From Rosenbergiella australiborealis (GTDB taxonomy: Bacteria; Pseudomonadota; Gammaproteobacteria; Enterobacterales; Enterobacteriaceae), in contig NZ_JABBFO010000003.1 in NCBI RefSeq assembly GCF_018494035.1, positions 124,001 through 188,000 on the forward strand: a stretch of DNA of 64,000 nt. Reading direction: 5' to 3'. Within the stretch, counting starts at the first letter, position 1. The number at the start of each line of letters is the position of its first letter. This document shows positions 27,217 to 37,362 of this stretch, one piece after another. The notes beneath the pieces are model-generated. The model was given only the letters and a program-made list of their open reading frames with translations. It did no database searches and was not told the origin of the DNA. Position numbers and translations under genes: made by a program.

Positions 27217-28092
27217 ATGCACATCACACTACGGCAACTTTCTGTTTTTACAGAAGTTTTAAAAAGTGGTTCAACCACTCATGCCGCGCAAGTTCTTGCG
27301 CTTTCGCAATCCGCTGTCAGTGCGTCATTAACCGATTTAGAAGGCCAACTCGGTGTACAATTATTTGATCGGGCAGGCAAGCGTTTAATCATTAATGAGC
27401 ACGGAAGATTACTCTATCCTCGTGCTATGGCTTTGTTGGATCATGCTAATGATATTGAAGTGCTCTTTAAGCAAGGGCATGGAGCGTTGTCATTGGCGGC
27501 CAGCAGTACGATTGGTAATTATCTACTCCCAGCAGTGATTGCCGATTATCGCCGTGATTACCCAGATGCTCGTCTTGAACTCAACGTGGGTAATAGCCAA
27601 GAGGTGATTGATGCCGTAGCGCACTTCAAGGCAGACATTGGCTTAATCGAAGGCCCTTGTCATCAACATGACATCATGAGCCAGCCGTGGCTAGAAGATG
27701 AATTAGTGATCTTTGCTGCGCCCTCCGCCGCAATCTTTAAACAACCCATCACATTAGAAACCTTAGCTAATTCGCCTTGGATTTTACGCGAACAGGGTTC
27801 CGGGACACGTGAACTGGTCGATTATCTCCTGTTAAGTAAACTCCCTCATTACCATGTGACAATGGAGTTGGGAAACTCGGAAGCGATTAAACATGCGGTG
27901 CGTTATGGTATGGGATTGAGCTGTTTATCCCGACGCGTAATCAGTGATTTACTTGATAGCGGCCTTTTACGGGAAGTGCGTGCACCTCTGCCGACGATGA
28001 CACGTACCCTCTACCTTATTCAGCATCAACAAAAGCAGCGTTCGCGCGCTATTGAGCGTTTTCTAACCTATTGCCATCAGGTCGTTGAGTAG
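27217..28092 (+). CDS. yeiE: LysR-family regulator YeiE
   Basis: A 291-residue LysR-type regulator starting [15 protein letters not shown], as in E. coli YeiE; CAGGGA lies 9 bases upstream. The HTH covers about residues 18-40 ([20 protein letters not shown]) and the effector domain begins near residue 90 ([14 protein letters not shown]). It precedes lysP, the same pairing as in E. coli, but regulation of lysP by it is only suggested by position; in E. coli it has been linked to iron and sulfite responses. Confidence 0.94.
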   Translation: MHITLRQLSVFTEVLKSGSTTHAAQVLALSQSAVSASLTDLEGQLGVQLFDRAGKRLIINEHGRLLYPRAMALLDHANDIEVLFKQGHGALSLAASSTIGNYLLPAVIADYRRDYPDARLELNVGNSQEVIDAVAHFKADIGLIEGPCHQHDIMSQPWLEDELVIFAAPSAAIFKQPITLETLANSPWILREQGSGTRELVDYLLLSKLPHYHVTMELGNSEAIKHAVRYGMGLSCLSRRVISDLLDSGLLREVRAPLPTMTRTLYLIQHQQKQRSRAIERFLTYCHQVVE

Positions 28093-28212
28093 CGTTTGGC
28101 TAATGATCTTCTTAAGATTATGAAGGTAACTTATAACAGTAAAGTTTGTGCTAGCCAGTGGCACAGCAATTGCTACAATCGCGCTCATTTTTAGCCAGAT
28201 AAGTTTTATTCT

Positions 28213-29697
28213 ATGAATTCAAATTCTTCTAAAACGGGTGCATCGGGTTTAAAACGCTCGCTAAAAGCCCGTCATCTCACCATGATCGCGATTGGTGGCT
28301 CAATTGGCACCGGCTTATTTGTTGCATCAGGAGCCAGTATTTCTCAAGCGGGTCCGGGAGGCGCATTACTCTCCTATGCCATTATCGGTTTGATGGTGTA
28401 TTTCTTAATGACCAGCTTAGGGGAGCTTGCTGCCTATATGCCGGTATCGGGTTCTTTTTCAACATATGGCTCGCAATATGTTGATGAAGGGTTTGGCTTT
28501 GCTCTAGGATGGAACTACTGGTACAACTGGGCGGTCACTATTGCCGTCGACTTAGTTGCCGCACAACTTGTGATGAACTATTGGTTTCCAGATGTACCAG
28601 GGTGGATTTGGAGCGCCTCATTCCTCGCGGTGATTTTCTTACTCAATGTGATTTCAGTGAAAGGTTTTGGCGAAGCAGAGTATTGGTTCTCGCTGATTAA
28701 AGTCATCACTGTCGTGATCTTTATCGCCGTCGGTGTATTAATGATTGTCGGAATTCTGCACGGTGCAGAGAATGGTGGCATCAAAAACTGGCAAATGGGC
28801 GATGCACCTTTTGTCGGGGGATTTCCTGCGATGATTGGCGTGGCAATGATTGTCGGTTTTTCTTTCCAAGGGACTGAACTTATCGGTATCGCAGCGGGTG
28901 AGTCAGAAGAGCCTGAGAAAAATATTCCTCGCGCAGTACGTCAGGTTTTCTGGCGAATTTTGCTCTTTTATGTTTTGGCGATTTTAGTTATTAGTCTGAT
29001 TTTGCCTTATACCGATCCACGCTTATTACGTAATGATGTTGGCGATATCAGCGTCAGTCCGTTCACGTTAGTTTTCCAAAACGCCGGGCTATTATCCGCA
29101 GCAGCAGTGATGAACGCCGTTATTCTAACGTCGGTACTTTCTGCCGGTAATTCGGGTATGTATGCTTCAACGCGTATGCTTTATACCTTAGCTACGGAAG
29201 GTAAAGCGCCTAAAATATTTGCGGTATTGACCCGAAACGGTGTGCCACGTAATGCGCTGATTGTCACGACAGTGATTGCTGGCCTCTGTTTTCTCTCTTC
29301 ACGTTTTGGTAACCAAACCGTCTATTTATGGTTGTTGAACACATCGGGGATGACCGGATTTATTGCTTGGTTGGGTATTGCGATTAGTCACTATCGTTTT
29401 CGTAGAGGCTACCTTGCTCAAGGTTATGATTTGAATGATTTACCCTATCGTTCAGGTTTCTTTCCATTAGGGCCTATTTTTGCCTTTGGACTATGTCTCA
29501 TTATTACACTTGGTCAGAACTACCAAGCCTTTCTTGCCGATAAAATTGATTGGTATGGAGTGGCTGCGACCTATATTGGTATTCCACTGTTTTTACTGAT
29601 CTGGCTAGGCTATCGCTTAGTGCGTGGTGGGCATATCATTCGTTATCAAGAGATGAATTTCCCGCGTTTTAAAGCAGGAAAGCGTATCGATAGTTAA
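28213..29697 (+). CDS. lysP: lysine-specific permease LysP
   Basis: A 494-residue APC-superfamily transporter with about twelve membrane segments. The N-terminus has the signature LKARHLTMIAIGGSIGTGLF, where lysine and proton binding occurs near GGSIGTG. The sequence matches E. coli LysP across its length (489 aa), including SEEPEKNIPRAVRQVFWRI. It imports L-lysine with protons and in E. coli is also a co-sensor of CadC. It lies 120 bp after yeiE, and a terminator follows at once. Confidence 0.95.
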   Translation: MNSNSSKTGASGLKRSLKARHLTMIAIGGSIGTGLFVASGASISQAGPGGALLSYAIIGLMVYFLMTSLGELAAYMPVSGSFSTYGSQYVDEGFGFALGWNYWYNWAVTIAVDLVAAQLVMNYWFPDVPGWIWSASFLAVIFLLNVISVKGFGEAEYWFSLIKVITVVIFIAVGVLMIVGILHGAENGGIKNWQMGDAPFVGGFPAMIGVAMIVGFSFQGTELIGIAAGESEEPEKNIPRAVRQVFWRILLFYVLAILVISLILPYTDPRLLRNDVGDISVSPFTLVFQNAGLLSAAAVMNAVILTSVLSAGNSGMYASTRMLYTLATEGKAPKIFAVLTRNGVPRNALIVTTVIAGLCFLSSRFGNQTVYLWLLNTSGMTGFIAWLGIAISHYRFRRGYLAQGYDLNDLPYRSGFFPLGPIFAFGLCLIITLGQNYQAFLADKIDWYGVAATYIGIPLFLLIWLGYRLVRGGHIIRYQEMNFPRFKAGKRIDS

Positions 29698-29701
29698 GGC
29701 T

Positions 29702-29740
29702 AAAGGCCATGATCGCTAAGCACGATGATGGCCTTTATTC
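29702..29740 (+). terminator. lysP terminator
   Basis: AAAGGCCAT and ATGGCCTTT form a 9-bp stem, extended by 4 more pairs after one G-G mismatch, with a 7-base loop and trailing ATTC. It overlaps the stop end of the convergent LysR gene. Confidence 0.75.
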
Positions 29741-30604
29741 TGGTGGATAAATTTCTGCCATCAACGCACTTAACGCCCTAACATTGGGGGTATCCCCTTC
29801 ACGACGCCAAATTAAACTGGTATGAAGTCGACTGACGCTATCAGGCAGTTGGTGTACCGCAACGCGCGTATGGTCGGACAGTTGGCTGAGTAGCGAGTAG
29901 GGGATGACGGCAAGACCGGCTCCGCCCGCCACACAGGCAAGCATAGCGTGGTAGGACTGTATCTCCATAATCGGGCCGGGAGTCACCTCAGCCTGTGCAA
30001 ACCACTGCTCTAAGCGATGCCGATAAGAGCAACTATTACGAAACGCGAAAAATGTCTCACCTGTCACATCATTGGCCACACTTACCGCTGGATGTGCAGG
30101 ATTAGTGATTAACACTAATCGATCCTGATAATGATGACCGCAAATGATATCAGGACGAGGCGGTGGTTGGTCGGTCAGTGCTACCGCCAGTTCACCTTTA
30201 ATCACGCCTTCTAGGATCTCGCCAGAGGTTCCGGTCACTAAAGAGAGTTGTACCGCAGGATAACGTCGATGATAGGCGGAGAGTAGTGCGGGCAAGCGTG
30301 TTGCGGCAACACTTTCAAGGCTTCCTAACGTTAACGCACCTGAAGGTTCTGCCGAACGAGTGAGTTGTAAAGCCTCTTCGCTCAGTTGCAGAATTTTCCG
30401 CGCGTAGGTTAAAAAATCATGGCCAATTGGTGACAGGCGTAAACGCTGCTTCTCTCGAATAAAGAGCGGACTGGCCACTTCTTCTTCTAATTGTTTGAGA
30501 CGTGTAGTTAAGTTTGAGGGAACACGATGGAGCTGCTCGGCGGCTTTGACTATTGACCCGCACTCTGCCACAACACAAAACATTTTTAACTGTACGAGAT
30601 CCAT
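29735..30604 (-). CDS. LysR-family regulator resembling PtrR (YneJ)
   Basis: A 289-residue LysR-type regulator; the start MDLVQLKMFCVVAE was chosen because AAGGCAG lies 5 bases upstream and the family begins here. HTH: SIVKAAEQLHRVPSNLTTRLKQLE (about 17-40). The recognition helix RVPSNLTTR and the effector motifs ESVAATRLPALL, AFRNSCSYRHRLEQWF and MESYHAMLACV-like QSYHAMLACVAGG agree with E. coli PtrR/YneJ, a regulator of putrescine utilisation. Its usual E. coli partner sad (yneI) is absent; it lies between lysP and folE. Confidence 0.82.
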   Translation of the reverse strand: MDLVQLKMFCVVAECGSIVKAAEQLHRVPSNLTTRLKQLEEEVASPLFIREKQRLRLSPIGHDFLTYARKILQLSEEALQLTRSAEPSGALTLGSLESVAATRLPALLSAYHRRYPAVQLSLVTGTSGEILEGVIKGELAVALTDQPPPRPDIICGHHYQDRLVLITNPAHPAVSVANDVTGETFFAFRNSCSYRHRLEQWFAQAEVTPGPIMEIQSYHAMLACVAGGAGLAVIPYSLLSQLSDHTRVAVHQLPDSVSRLHTSLIWRREGDTPNVRALSALMAEIYPPE

Positions 30605-30786
30605 TAGGCTGCCTTGAGTCATTGAGAGAATGTTAGTGTAGGGGCTGTGACCGTTTGACTCAAGCTATCGCTAAATGCGAACAATGATGCGAAGGGCTGG
30701 ATTAACCACGCAGAGTGCTTCACAATAAGGGAAAAGATTACCCGTACTTATTATGACGGGGTATTACCTGCTGGAGAATGAATACG

Positions 30787-31452
30787 ATGTCCGAATTAAG
30801 TCAGGAAGCAATGCTGGTCCATGAAGCGTTGCTGGCTCGCGGGCTTGAAACCCCTTTGAATGCGCCGGTTAACCGCGTAGAAAGTGAACAGCGTAAGCAA
30901 AAAATCTCAGAACATATGCGTGAGGTGATGTTGCTGCTTAACCTCGATCTCACCGATGACAGTTTGATGGAGACGCCTAACCGCTTGGCCAAAATGTATG
31001 TCGATGAGATTTTCTCCGGCTTAGATTATGCCAATTTTCCTAAGATCACGGTGATTGAAAACAAAATGAAAGTCGATGAGATGGTGACGGTACGTGATAT
31101 TACGTTGACCAGCACGTGTGAACATCATTTTGTGACAATAGATGGTAAGGCGACAGTTGCTTATATTCCGAAGGATAAGGTGATTGGTCTGTCTAAAATC
31201 AACCGTATTGTGCAGTTTTTCGCGCAACGGCCGCAAGTACAGGAGCGACTGACACAGCAAGTGCTAGTTGCATTACAAACCTTGCTTGGTACTAACAATG
31301 TTGCCGTCTGTATTGATGCCGTACACTATTGTGTTAAAGCACGGGGCGTAAAAGATGCGACCAGTGCTACCACTACGACATCGCTAGGTGGCTTATTTAA
31401 AACGAGCCAAAATACGCGCCAAGAGTTTTTACGGACAATTCGTAATAATTGA
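30787..31452 (+). CDS. folE: GTP cyclohydrolase I
   Basis: A 221-residue enzyme (E. coli 222) that converts GTP to 7,8-dihydroneopterin triphosphate, the first step of tetrahydrofolate synthesis. Motifs: [20 protein letters not shown], zinc ligands in [13 protein letters not shown], and [18 protein letters not shown]. The start at ATG 30787 is preferred over ATG 30778, whose GGAG is only one base away; it aligns with the E. coli N-terminus. The folE-yeiB pairing is conserved; yeiB follows 47 bp later. Confidence 0.97.
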   Translation: MSELSQEAMLVHEALLARGLETPLNAPVNRVESEQRKQKISEHMREVMLLLNLDLTDDSLMETPNRLAKMYVDEIFSGLDYANFPKITVIENKMKVDEMVTVRDITLTSTCEHHFVTIDGKATVAYIPKDKVIGLSKINRIVQFFAQRPQVQERLTQQVLVALQTLLGTNNVAVCIDAVHYCVKARGVKDATSATTTTSLGGLFKTSQNTRQEFLRTIRNN

Positions 31453-31499
31453 TGATCCCATGGCCAGGAGACGACCTGGCCCACTGAGACCCCACCGCT

Positions 31500-32636
31500 A
31501 TGCCTCGTTATCCTCAAATCGACTGCCTCCGTGGGCTGGCTATACTCGGGATCCTCCTGCTGAATATCGTCAGCTTTGGGCTACCCGCCGCGGCTTACTT
31601 AAATCCAGCATGGCAGGGCACGCCTTCCCCTGCGACGACGTTGTTATGGGCAGTTCTCGATCTGTTCGCAGAGTTGAAATTTTTATCCCTATTAGGATTG
31701 TTGTTTGGGGCAGGTATTATTTTCCAATTACCGCGAGGATTATCCTGGATCAGACACCGTTTGGCATGGCTAGTGCTGTTTGGCCTACTACATGGCCTCT
31801 TACTTTGGGAAGGTGATATTCTGTTGGCTTGGGGGGCAACGGGACTTGCTGTATACCGAATTATTGCCGCGAGTGATGATAACGAAAACTTATTACGCAC
31901 AGGTGTACTTTTTTATCTGGCAGGGGTTGGGTTATTAGTCGGTTATGCGCTGATCTCTGGCCATACACCGGGCAGTGATTGGTTACCACAACCGGCTGAA
32001 ATTGCGACAGAACGTGCGATAAAATTAGCAGGTGGATGGCTCGCTATTCAAAACCGTTTGGCACAATTTGATGGTCGCTTAATTGCCTTAGTCACGCAGT
32101 ACGGTTGGGAACTTGCTGGGTTGATGCTTATCGGCGCGGCATTAACCCGAAAAGGCTGGATGCTTGGGCAACGCACCCCTGCTCATTATCGCGGTTGTTA
32201 CCGGATTTTACTGCCGCTGGGCATTATTATTACGGGGATTGGCACCTATTTACAATATGCAACGGGCTGGGCGTTTCGCTGGAGCGGCTTTTGGCTTCAA
32301 ATTCCGCGTGAATTAGGCAGCCCACTGCTTGCACTGGGCTATATTGCGCTATTACATGCCCATTGGCAGCGTCTTTCTACTTGGAAAATCACCGCATCAC
32401 TCATCCGAGTCGGTCGGATGGCATTGAGCAATTACCTGTTACAAACCCTAGTCTGCACTTTTATCTTCTCAGTTATGGGCTATTTTATGCAGCTTACTCG
32501 ACTGCAGCTCTTAGCGGTCGTGCCACTGGTTTGGCTAGTTAATCTGGTTTTTTCGTCTTTTTGGCTGCGTAGCTTCCGCCAAGGTCCTCTTGAGAGCGCT
32601 TGGCGATGGCTCACCCGATGGACGACTCGCTCTTAA
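31500..32636 (+). CDS. yeiB: DUF418 membrane protein YeiB
   Basis: A 378-residue polytopic membrane protein (E. coli 385) with about ten membrane segments. It starts with the DUF418 signature IDCLRGLAILGILLLNI; FLSLLGLLFGAGI (about 60-72) and the C-terminal GRMALSNYLLQTLVC (about 303-317) are also diagnostic. The function is unknown; related proteins are acyltransferase-like membrane proteins. It is the second gene after folE. A weak hairpin (CTTGCC/GGCAAG, 32641-32659) follows without a clear U-run. Confidence 0.92.
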   Translation: MPRYPQIDCLRGLAILGILLLNIVSFGLPAAAYLNPAWQGTPSPATTLLWAVLDLFAELKFLSLLGLLFGAGIIFQLPRGLSWIRHRLAWLVLFGLLHGLLLWEGDILLAWGATGLAVYRIIAASDDNENLLRTGVLFYLAGVGLLVGYALISGHTPGSDWLPQPAEIATERAIKLAGGWLAIQNRLAQFDGRLIALVTQYGWELAGLMLIGAALTRKGWMLGQRTPAHYRGCYRILLPLGIIITGIGTYLQYATGWAFRWSGFWLQIPRELGSPLLALGYIALLHAHWQRLSTWKITASLIRVGRMALSNYLLQTLVCTFIFSVMGYFMQLTRLQLLAVVPLVWLVNLVFSSFWLRSFRQGPLESAWRWLTRWTTRS

Positions 32637-32693
32637 GAGACTTGCCTGACGGCGGCAAGTTGATGCGGGATATTAGTGAGTTAGGGGAAATTT

Positions 32694-32978
32694 CTAGTGT
32701 GCTGCCAGTGCGTTGAAAAACTCGGGGTCGTCCTGTATCGTCGCCAGTACCTTTGCCGCCAGCCCGGTCGGATTACGCCGTTTTTGTTCCCAGCTTTTGA
32801 TGGTATCGAGGCTAGTACCCAATGCTCTTGCCATTTCAGCCTGTGAAACGTTCAGTTTTTCACGGATAGCTTTCACATCCGCCACGTCATAGCGAGTAAC
32901 ACGTGACGGCGCGACGGTTCCGTTCTTGATAGCGACGGCTTCTTCAAGGGATGCTTTCAGTTCGTTAAAAATGCTCAT
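32694..32978 (-). CDS. HTH antitoxin, HigA/NadS-like
   Basis: A 94-residue helix-turn-helix protein starting MSIFNELKASLEEAV with GAGGTG 5 bases upstream. A further upstream ATG lies within the toxin gene and is less likely. The HTH covers about residues 44-68 (NVSQAEMARALGTSLDTIKSWEQ), followed by a RNPTGLAAKVLATI helix, as in NadS/HigA2 antitoxins. It starts one base after the toxin stop, forming a tight two-gene unit with toxin first, the HigBA order. It should neutralise the toxin and repress the operon. Confidence 0.88.
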   Translation of the reverse strand: MSIFNELKASLEEAVAIKNGTVAPSRVTRYDVADVKAIREKLNVSQAEMARALGTSLDTIKSWEQKRRNPTGLAAKVLATIQDDPEFFNALAAH

Positions 32979-32979
32979 G

Positions 32980-33312
32980 CTACACCTCATCGTTGAGTCG
33001 TTTGGTCAGTTTTTTCAGTTCCGCTTTCTCAGCCTCGGTGAGGCTTTCTTTCGCGCTTTTCGAGTAAGCCATGACCAGATAGATGACTTCTTCTGTCGCC
33101 AGAAAATAGACCACTCTGGCGCTGCTACTTTTGCCTTGGTTACCAGTCGCCATTCTGATTTTTCGCAGGCCACCCGTTCCCGTTATTAAGTCACCTTTAT
33201 CCGGTGATTCGATAAGCTCGCTCTGTAAATCTTTAAGCTCACTATCCGTAGCAATTGCTCGAATTTGCCGAGTGAAGAGGGATGTCTCAATAAATTCGAT
33301 AGCGTGACTCAT
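32980..33312 (-). CDS. type II toxin, HigB/RelE-like
   Basis: A 110-residue RelE/HigB-fold protein: N-terminal strand-helix EFIETSLFTRQIRAIA, then ELIESPDKGDLITGTGGLRKIRMA, and C-terminal VVYFLATEEVIYLVMAYSKSAKESLTEAEK. The GTGGLRKIR and RVVYFL motifs are those of HigB2-type mRNA interferases that cut translated mRNA at the ribosome. It is the first gene of the operon; the antitoxin follows. The pair interrupts the backbone between yeiB and yfcH and so is an acquired module. Confidence 0.9.
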   Translation of the reverse strand: MSHAIEFIETSLFTRQIRAIATDSELKDLQSELIESPDKGDLITGTGGLRKIRMATGNQGKSSSARVVYFLATEEVIYLVMAYSKSAKESLTEAEKAELKKLTKRLNDEV

Positions 33313-33818
33313 ATAACGTTCTCTTTATAGGTGACATAGTACCCCATTGAGTCCCTATTTCCATTTAAAAATATAGGCTAATCTCTCGACTTTGAGACTC
33401 ACGCTGTCTTTTTTCTATGGTTTGAAACTTTCTCTCGCTTGCTATAGCGGTAATAACATACCGCGCTGACTCTGGTACGACGAGAAAAAGACCAAGGTCA
33501 TTCCCACGAACATTCTACCCGGCAACGACGAGCAGGATTCACCGGGTAGATTAACGGTTTTCGCCAGTCGATAGGTTCGTCAATATCCCGCCGCCCCCCT
33601 GATATACCCTACTGGCTATGTATACCGAGCACAGGGATGCTGAATTCCTCGAAAAAGTGCCTCGTTTTACGGCTGGGTTAGAGCGCGAGTCTCGCGCCCA
33701 CTTAGCGAAGTGATTTATCGACCGTCTCCTACAACCACTCGATACTGCAATATAGACTATGCTGATTAGCAGGGTACTGAGCCTAGAGTAGGGTGAGTCA
33801 ATGAGAGGTTTATAATAT
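33313..33818. other. gene-free accessory strip between toxin gene and yfcH
   Basis: These 506 bp hold no supported ORF. They contain the promoter region of the toxin-antitoxin pair, the upstream region of yfcH and a 9-bp perfect inverted repeat (33514-33550). The composition changes within it: AT-rich near the toxin, mixed afterwards. No transposase or tRNA remnant was recognised. Confidence 0.6.
33514..33550. repeat. 9-bp inverted repeat TCTACCCGG/CCGGGTAGA
   Basis: The arms are exact reverse complements separated by 19 bases. It is followed by TTAACGGTTTT, so it could be a weak terminator or a leftover element end. Function unknown. Confidence 0.55.
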
Positions 33819-34721
33819 ATGAATATTTTAATTACTGGCGCGACGGGATTAATTGGCCGTCGACTGGTCGATGCGCTACTCAGTCAGTCTCATCAACTGA
33901 CTATTCTGACACGTTCGCCTCACCGCGCGACTCAATATGTGGGTCGTCAAGTCACGGTATGGGAAACACTCGCCGACCAAACCTCCCTAGATGGTTTCGA
34001 TGCGGTGATTAATCTGGCGGGAGAGCCGATTGCTGATAAGCGCTGGACGCCAGAACAGAAAAAAAAGCTCTGTGATAGCCGCTGGCAGCTGACGGAGAAG
34101 CTCGCTTCACTCATCACGACAAGTCTCAAGCCTCCTGCGGTATTTATTTCGGGTTCTGCAGTCGGCTATTACGGTGATCAGGGAGAGGAGGTGGTGGACG
34201 AGGAACATTCTGCGAAACATCATGAATTTAGCTGGCAACTTTGCGCGCAATGGGAAGCCTTAGCACGGGCAGCGACCAGTGAGGCAACACGCGTTTGCTT
34301 ACTGCGCACAGGCGTCGTGCTCTCACCAACCGGTGGCGCCCTTACGAAAATGGTTTTGCCTTTTCGTGTCGGATTGGGCGGCCCGCTGGGAAATGGCCAA
34401 CAGTTTATGCCGTGGATCCATATCGAGGATATGGTCAGGGGAATTGTTTTTTTACTGAATCACCATGATGCCGAGGGTGCATTTAATATGGTCGCACCGA
34501 ATCCGGTACGAAATGCACAATTTAGTCGACAACTTGGAGAGGTTCTCCATCGTCCGACGTTATTTCGTGTACCTGCCAGCGTCATACGGCTACTTATGGG
34601 GGAGTCTGCAACGCTAGTGCTGGGCGGTCAACAGGCGGTGCCTAAACGACTTCATGAGGCTGGATTTGTGTTTCATTATCAGGAAGTGAAACCCGCCTTA
34701 CAGGATGTGTTAAACAAGTAG
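33819..34721 (+). CDS. yfcH: NAD(P)-dependent epimerase-like protein YfcH
   Basis: A 300-residue atypical short-chain dehydrogenase (SDR39U1/TIGR01777 family; E. coli 297). It begins [17 protein letters not shown], a Rossmann dinucleotide-binding motif GATGLIG at residues 7-13. [18 protein letters not shown] is also diagnostic. Substrate unknown; homologues have been linked to cell-division inhibition (SulA-like naming) without enzymatic proof. GAGAGG lies 9 bases before the ATG. It is convergent with sanA, 13 bp apart. In E. coli yfcH lies elsewhere, so the locus is rearranged. Confidence 0.9.
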   Translation: MNILITGATGLIGRRLVDALLSQSHQLTILTRSPHRATQYVGRQVTVWETLADQTSLDGFDAVINLAGEPIADKRWTPEQKKKLCDSRWQLTEKLASLITTSLKPPAVFISGSAVGYYGDQGEEVVDEEHSAKHHEFSWQLCAQWEALARAATSEATRVCLLRTGVVLSPTGGALTKMVLPFRVGLGGPLGNGQQFMPWIHIEDMVRGIVFLLNHHDAEGAFNMVAPNPVRNAQFSRQLGEVLHRPTLFRVPASVIRLLMGESATLVLGGQQAVPKRLHEAGFVFHYQEVKPALQDVLNK

Positions 34722-34734
34722 AACAACATACAGG

Positions 34735-35499
<765 letters not shown>

Positions 35500-35554
35500 T
35501 CAGGCAAGGAGTTCAAGGTAAGCCACTGTGATGACTTACCTTTCAGGATGAAAA

Positions 35555-37252
35555 CTAAATGGAAGCTCGGCGATAATATCGATAATGCGGTTTCCAAAAG
35601 TTAGCGTCTACCGCCTCATTGATACGTGTTTCACTTCGTTGCGGTGCAACACTATCTTGTTGTGCGGCGAGAGCGACTTTCAGTGCAATATGCCGCGATA
35701 CGGATTGAATCTCAGTGATTGGGGGCAGAATTGGCCCCTCGCCATTTTTTACCTTTGGCGAACAATCGGCTAATGCGCGACAAGCACTGAGCAACATATT
35801 TTCAGTCACACGCTGTGCGCCACTTGCGATAACCCCTAGACCAATACCGGGGAAAATATACGCGTTATTGCACTGTGCAATCGTATAGTCTTTACCTTGC
35901 CAGCTGACGGTGCCAAATGGACTGCCTGTGGCAACCAACGCTTTACCCTCAGTCCAAGTGAGTATATCTACCGGTGTCGCTTCTGCGCGAGACGTCGGAT
36001 TTGATAACGGCATAACGATCGGCGTGTCGCAGTGTGTGACCATTTCACGGATAATTTCTTCGGTAAATAGCCCTGGTTGGCCAGAGACACCGATAAGAAT
36101 TGACGGGCGGGCATGGCGCACAACATCTAATAATGAATAGTCGTCGTTACTGCTTTGCCAATCGCTGAGCGAGGCCACTGGTTGGCTTAATCGTTGCTGG
36201 AAATCGAGCAGGTTTGTTAATTTATCGGTTAAGAGGCCATAGCGATCGACCATAAACACTTGCGCGCGTGCCTCTTGTTCAGACAGCCCCTCATGTTGCA
36301 TTTCTTTAACTATTTGTTCGGCGATGCCACATCCCGCTGATCCTGCCCCTAAGAATACGACTCGTTGGTCGGAAAGTTTGGTTCCTGCGGCTCGGCTGGC
36401 GGCAATCAGCGTGCCTACCGCGACGGCTGCAGTACCTTGAATATCATCATTGAAACAGCACAGTTGGTCGTGATAGCGCTCCAGCAGTGGCATGGCATTT
36501 TTCTGGGCAAAATCTTCAAATTGCAGTAACACATTCGGCCAACGACGTTTGACAGCAGAAATGAACGCGTCAACAAAATTATCATACTCTTCACCCGTGA
36601 TACGTGGATGTCGCCACCCCATATATAGGGGGTCATTCAGTAATTGCTGATTATTAGTCCCGACATCGAGCACTATTGGTAGCGTATAGGCGGGGCTTAT
36701 CCCCCCACAAGCGGTATAGAGTGATAGTTTACCAATGGGGATCCCCATGCCGCCAATACCTAAATCGCCCAACCCTAAAATGCGCTCGCCATCTGTAACA
36801 ACAATGACTTTGACGTTCTGTTTGGTGGCATTTTGCAGCATATCTTCGATATGGTCGCGTTGCGGATAGGAAATAAACACTCCCCGAGCTCGGCGATAGA
36901 TTTCTGAAAAATGTTCGCACGCGCTGCCCACGGTGGGGGTATAGATAATGGGCATCATCTCTTCAAGATGATCATCGATTAAACGATAAAATAGCGTCTC
37001 ATTAGTATCTTGGATGTTACGTAAGAAGACATGCTTATCGTTGTCATTACGAAATGCATTGAATTGTTGCCAAGCACGCTCAGCCTGTTCATCAATCGTT
37101 TCCACGGTAGCAGGCAATAAGCCATTTAAGTTGAAGGCTTCACGTTCTTCTTGGCTAAAAGCACTGCCTTTGTTTAGTAATGGAAACTCCAGTAAAACTG
37201 GCCCTGCATAGGGGATATAGAGGGGACGTTCGCTTTCATACTCTAATTCCAT
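35555..37252 (-). CDS. maeA: NAD-dependent malic enzyme
   Basis: A 565-residue enzyme, the length of E. coli MaeA (SfcA), starting [18 protein letters not shown] with GGAG 6 bases upstream; an ATG 12 bases earlier also exists. It decarboxylates malate to pyruvate and CO2 with NAD. Signatures: [41 protein letters not shown] (metal and malate binding), [14 protein letters not shown] and [15 protein letters not shown] (Rossmann). It supports gluconeogenic growth on C4 acids. The gene is monocistronic; the E. coli copy lies elsewhere on the map. Confidence 0.97.
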   Translation of the reverse strand: MELEYESERPLYIPYAGPVLLEFPLLNKGSAFSQEEREAFNLNGLLPATVETIDEQAERAWQQFNAFRNDNDKHVFLRNIQDTNETLFYRLIDDHLEEMMPIIYTPTVGSACEHFSEIYRRARGVFISYPQRDHIEDMLQNATKQNVKVIVVTDGERILGLGDLGIGGMGIPIGKLSLYTACGGISPAYTLPIVLDVGTNNQQLLNDPLYMGWRHPRITGEEYDNFVDAFISAVKRRWPNVLLQFEDFAQKNAMPLLERYHDQLCCFNDDIQGTAAVAVGTLIAASRAAGTKLSDQRVVFLGAGSAGCGIAEQIVKEMQHEGLSEQEARAQVFMVDRYGLLTDKLTNLLDFQQRLSQPVASLSDWQSSNDDYSLLDVVRHARPSILIGVSGQPGLFTEEIIREMVTHCDTPIVMPLSNPTSRAEATPVDILTWTEGKALVATGSPFGTVSWQGKDYTIAQCNNAYIFPGIGLGVIASGAQRVTENMLLSACRALADCSPKVKNGEGPILPPITEIQSVSRHIALKVALAAQQDSVAPQRSETRINEAVDANFWKPHYRYYRRASI

Positions 37253-37362
37253 GACTGACTCCATGATAGGACAGATGTGTGACGTAAAGTTGTCTAACTA
37301 TAGTCCGCTACGCTTGAACTTACTGGGTGTTGAGTCAATTTCTTACTAAATTTAACGGTAGG

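Noticed and set aside
33811-33816. TATAAT just before yfcH as a -10 box
   Set aside because: It lies 2 bp before the ATG, so transcription would start inside the gene; the RBS overlaps it.
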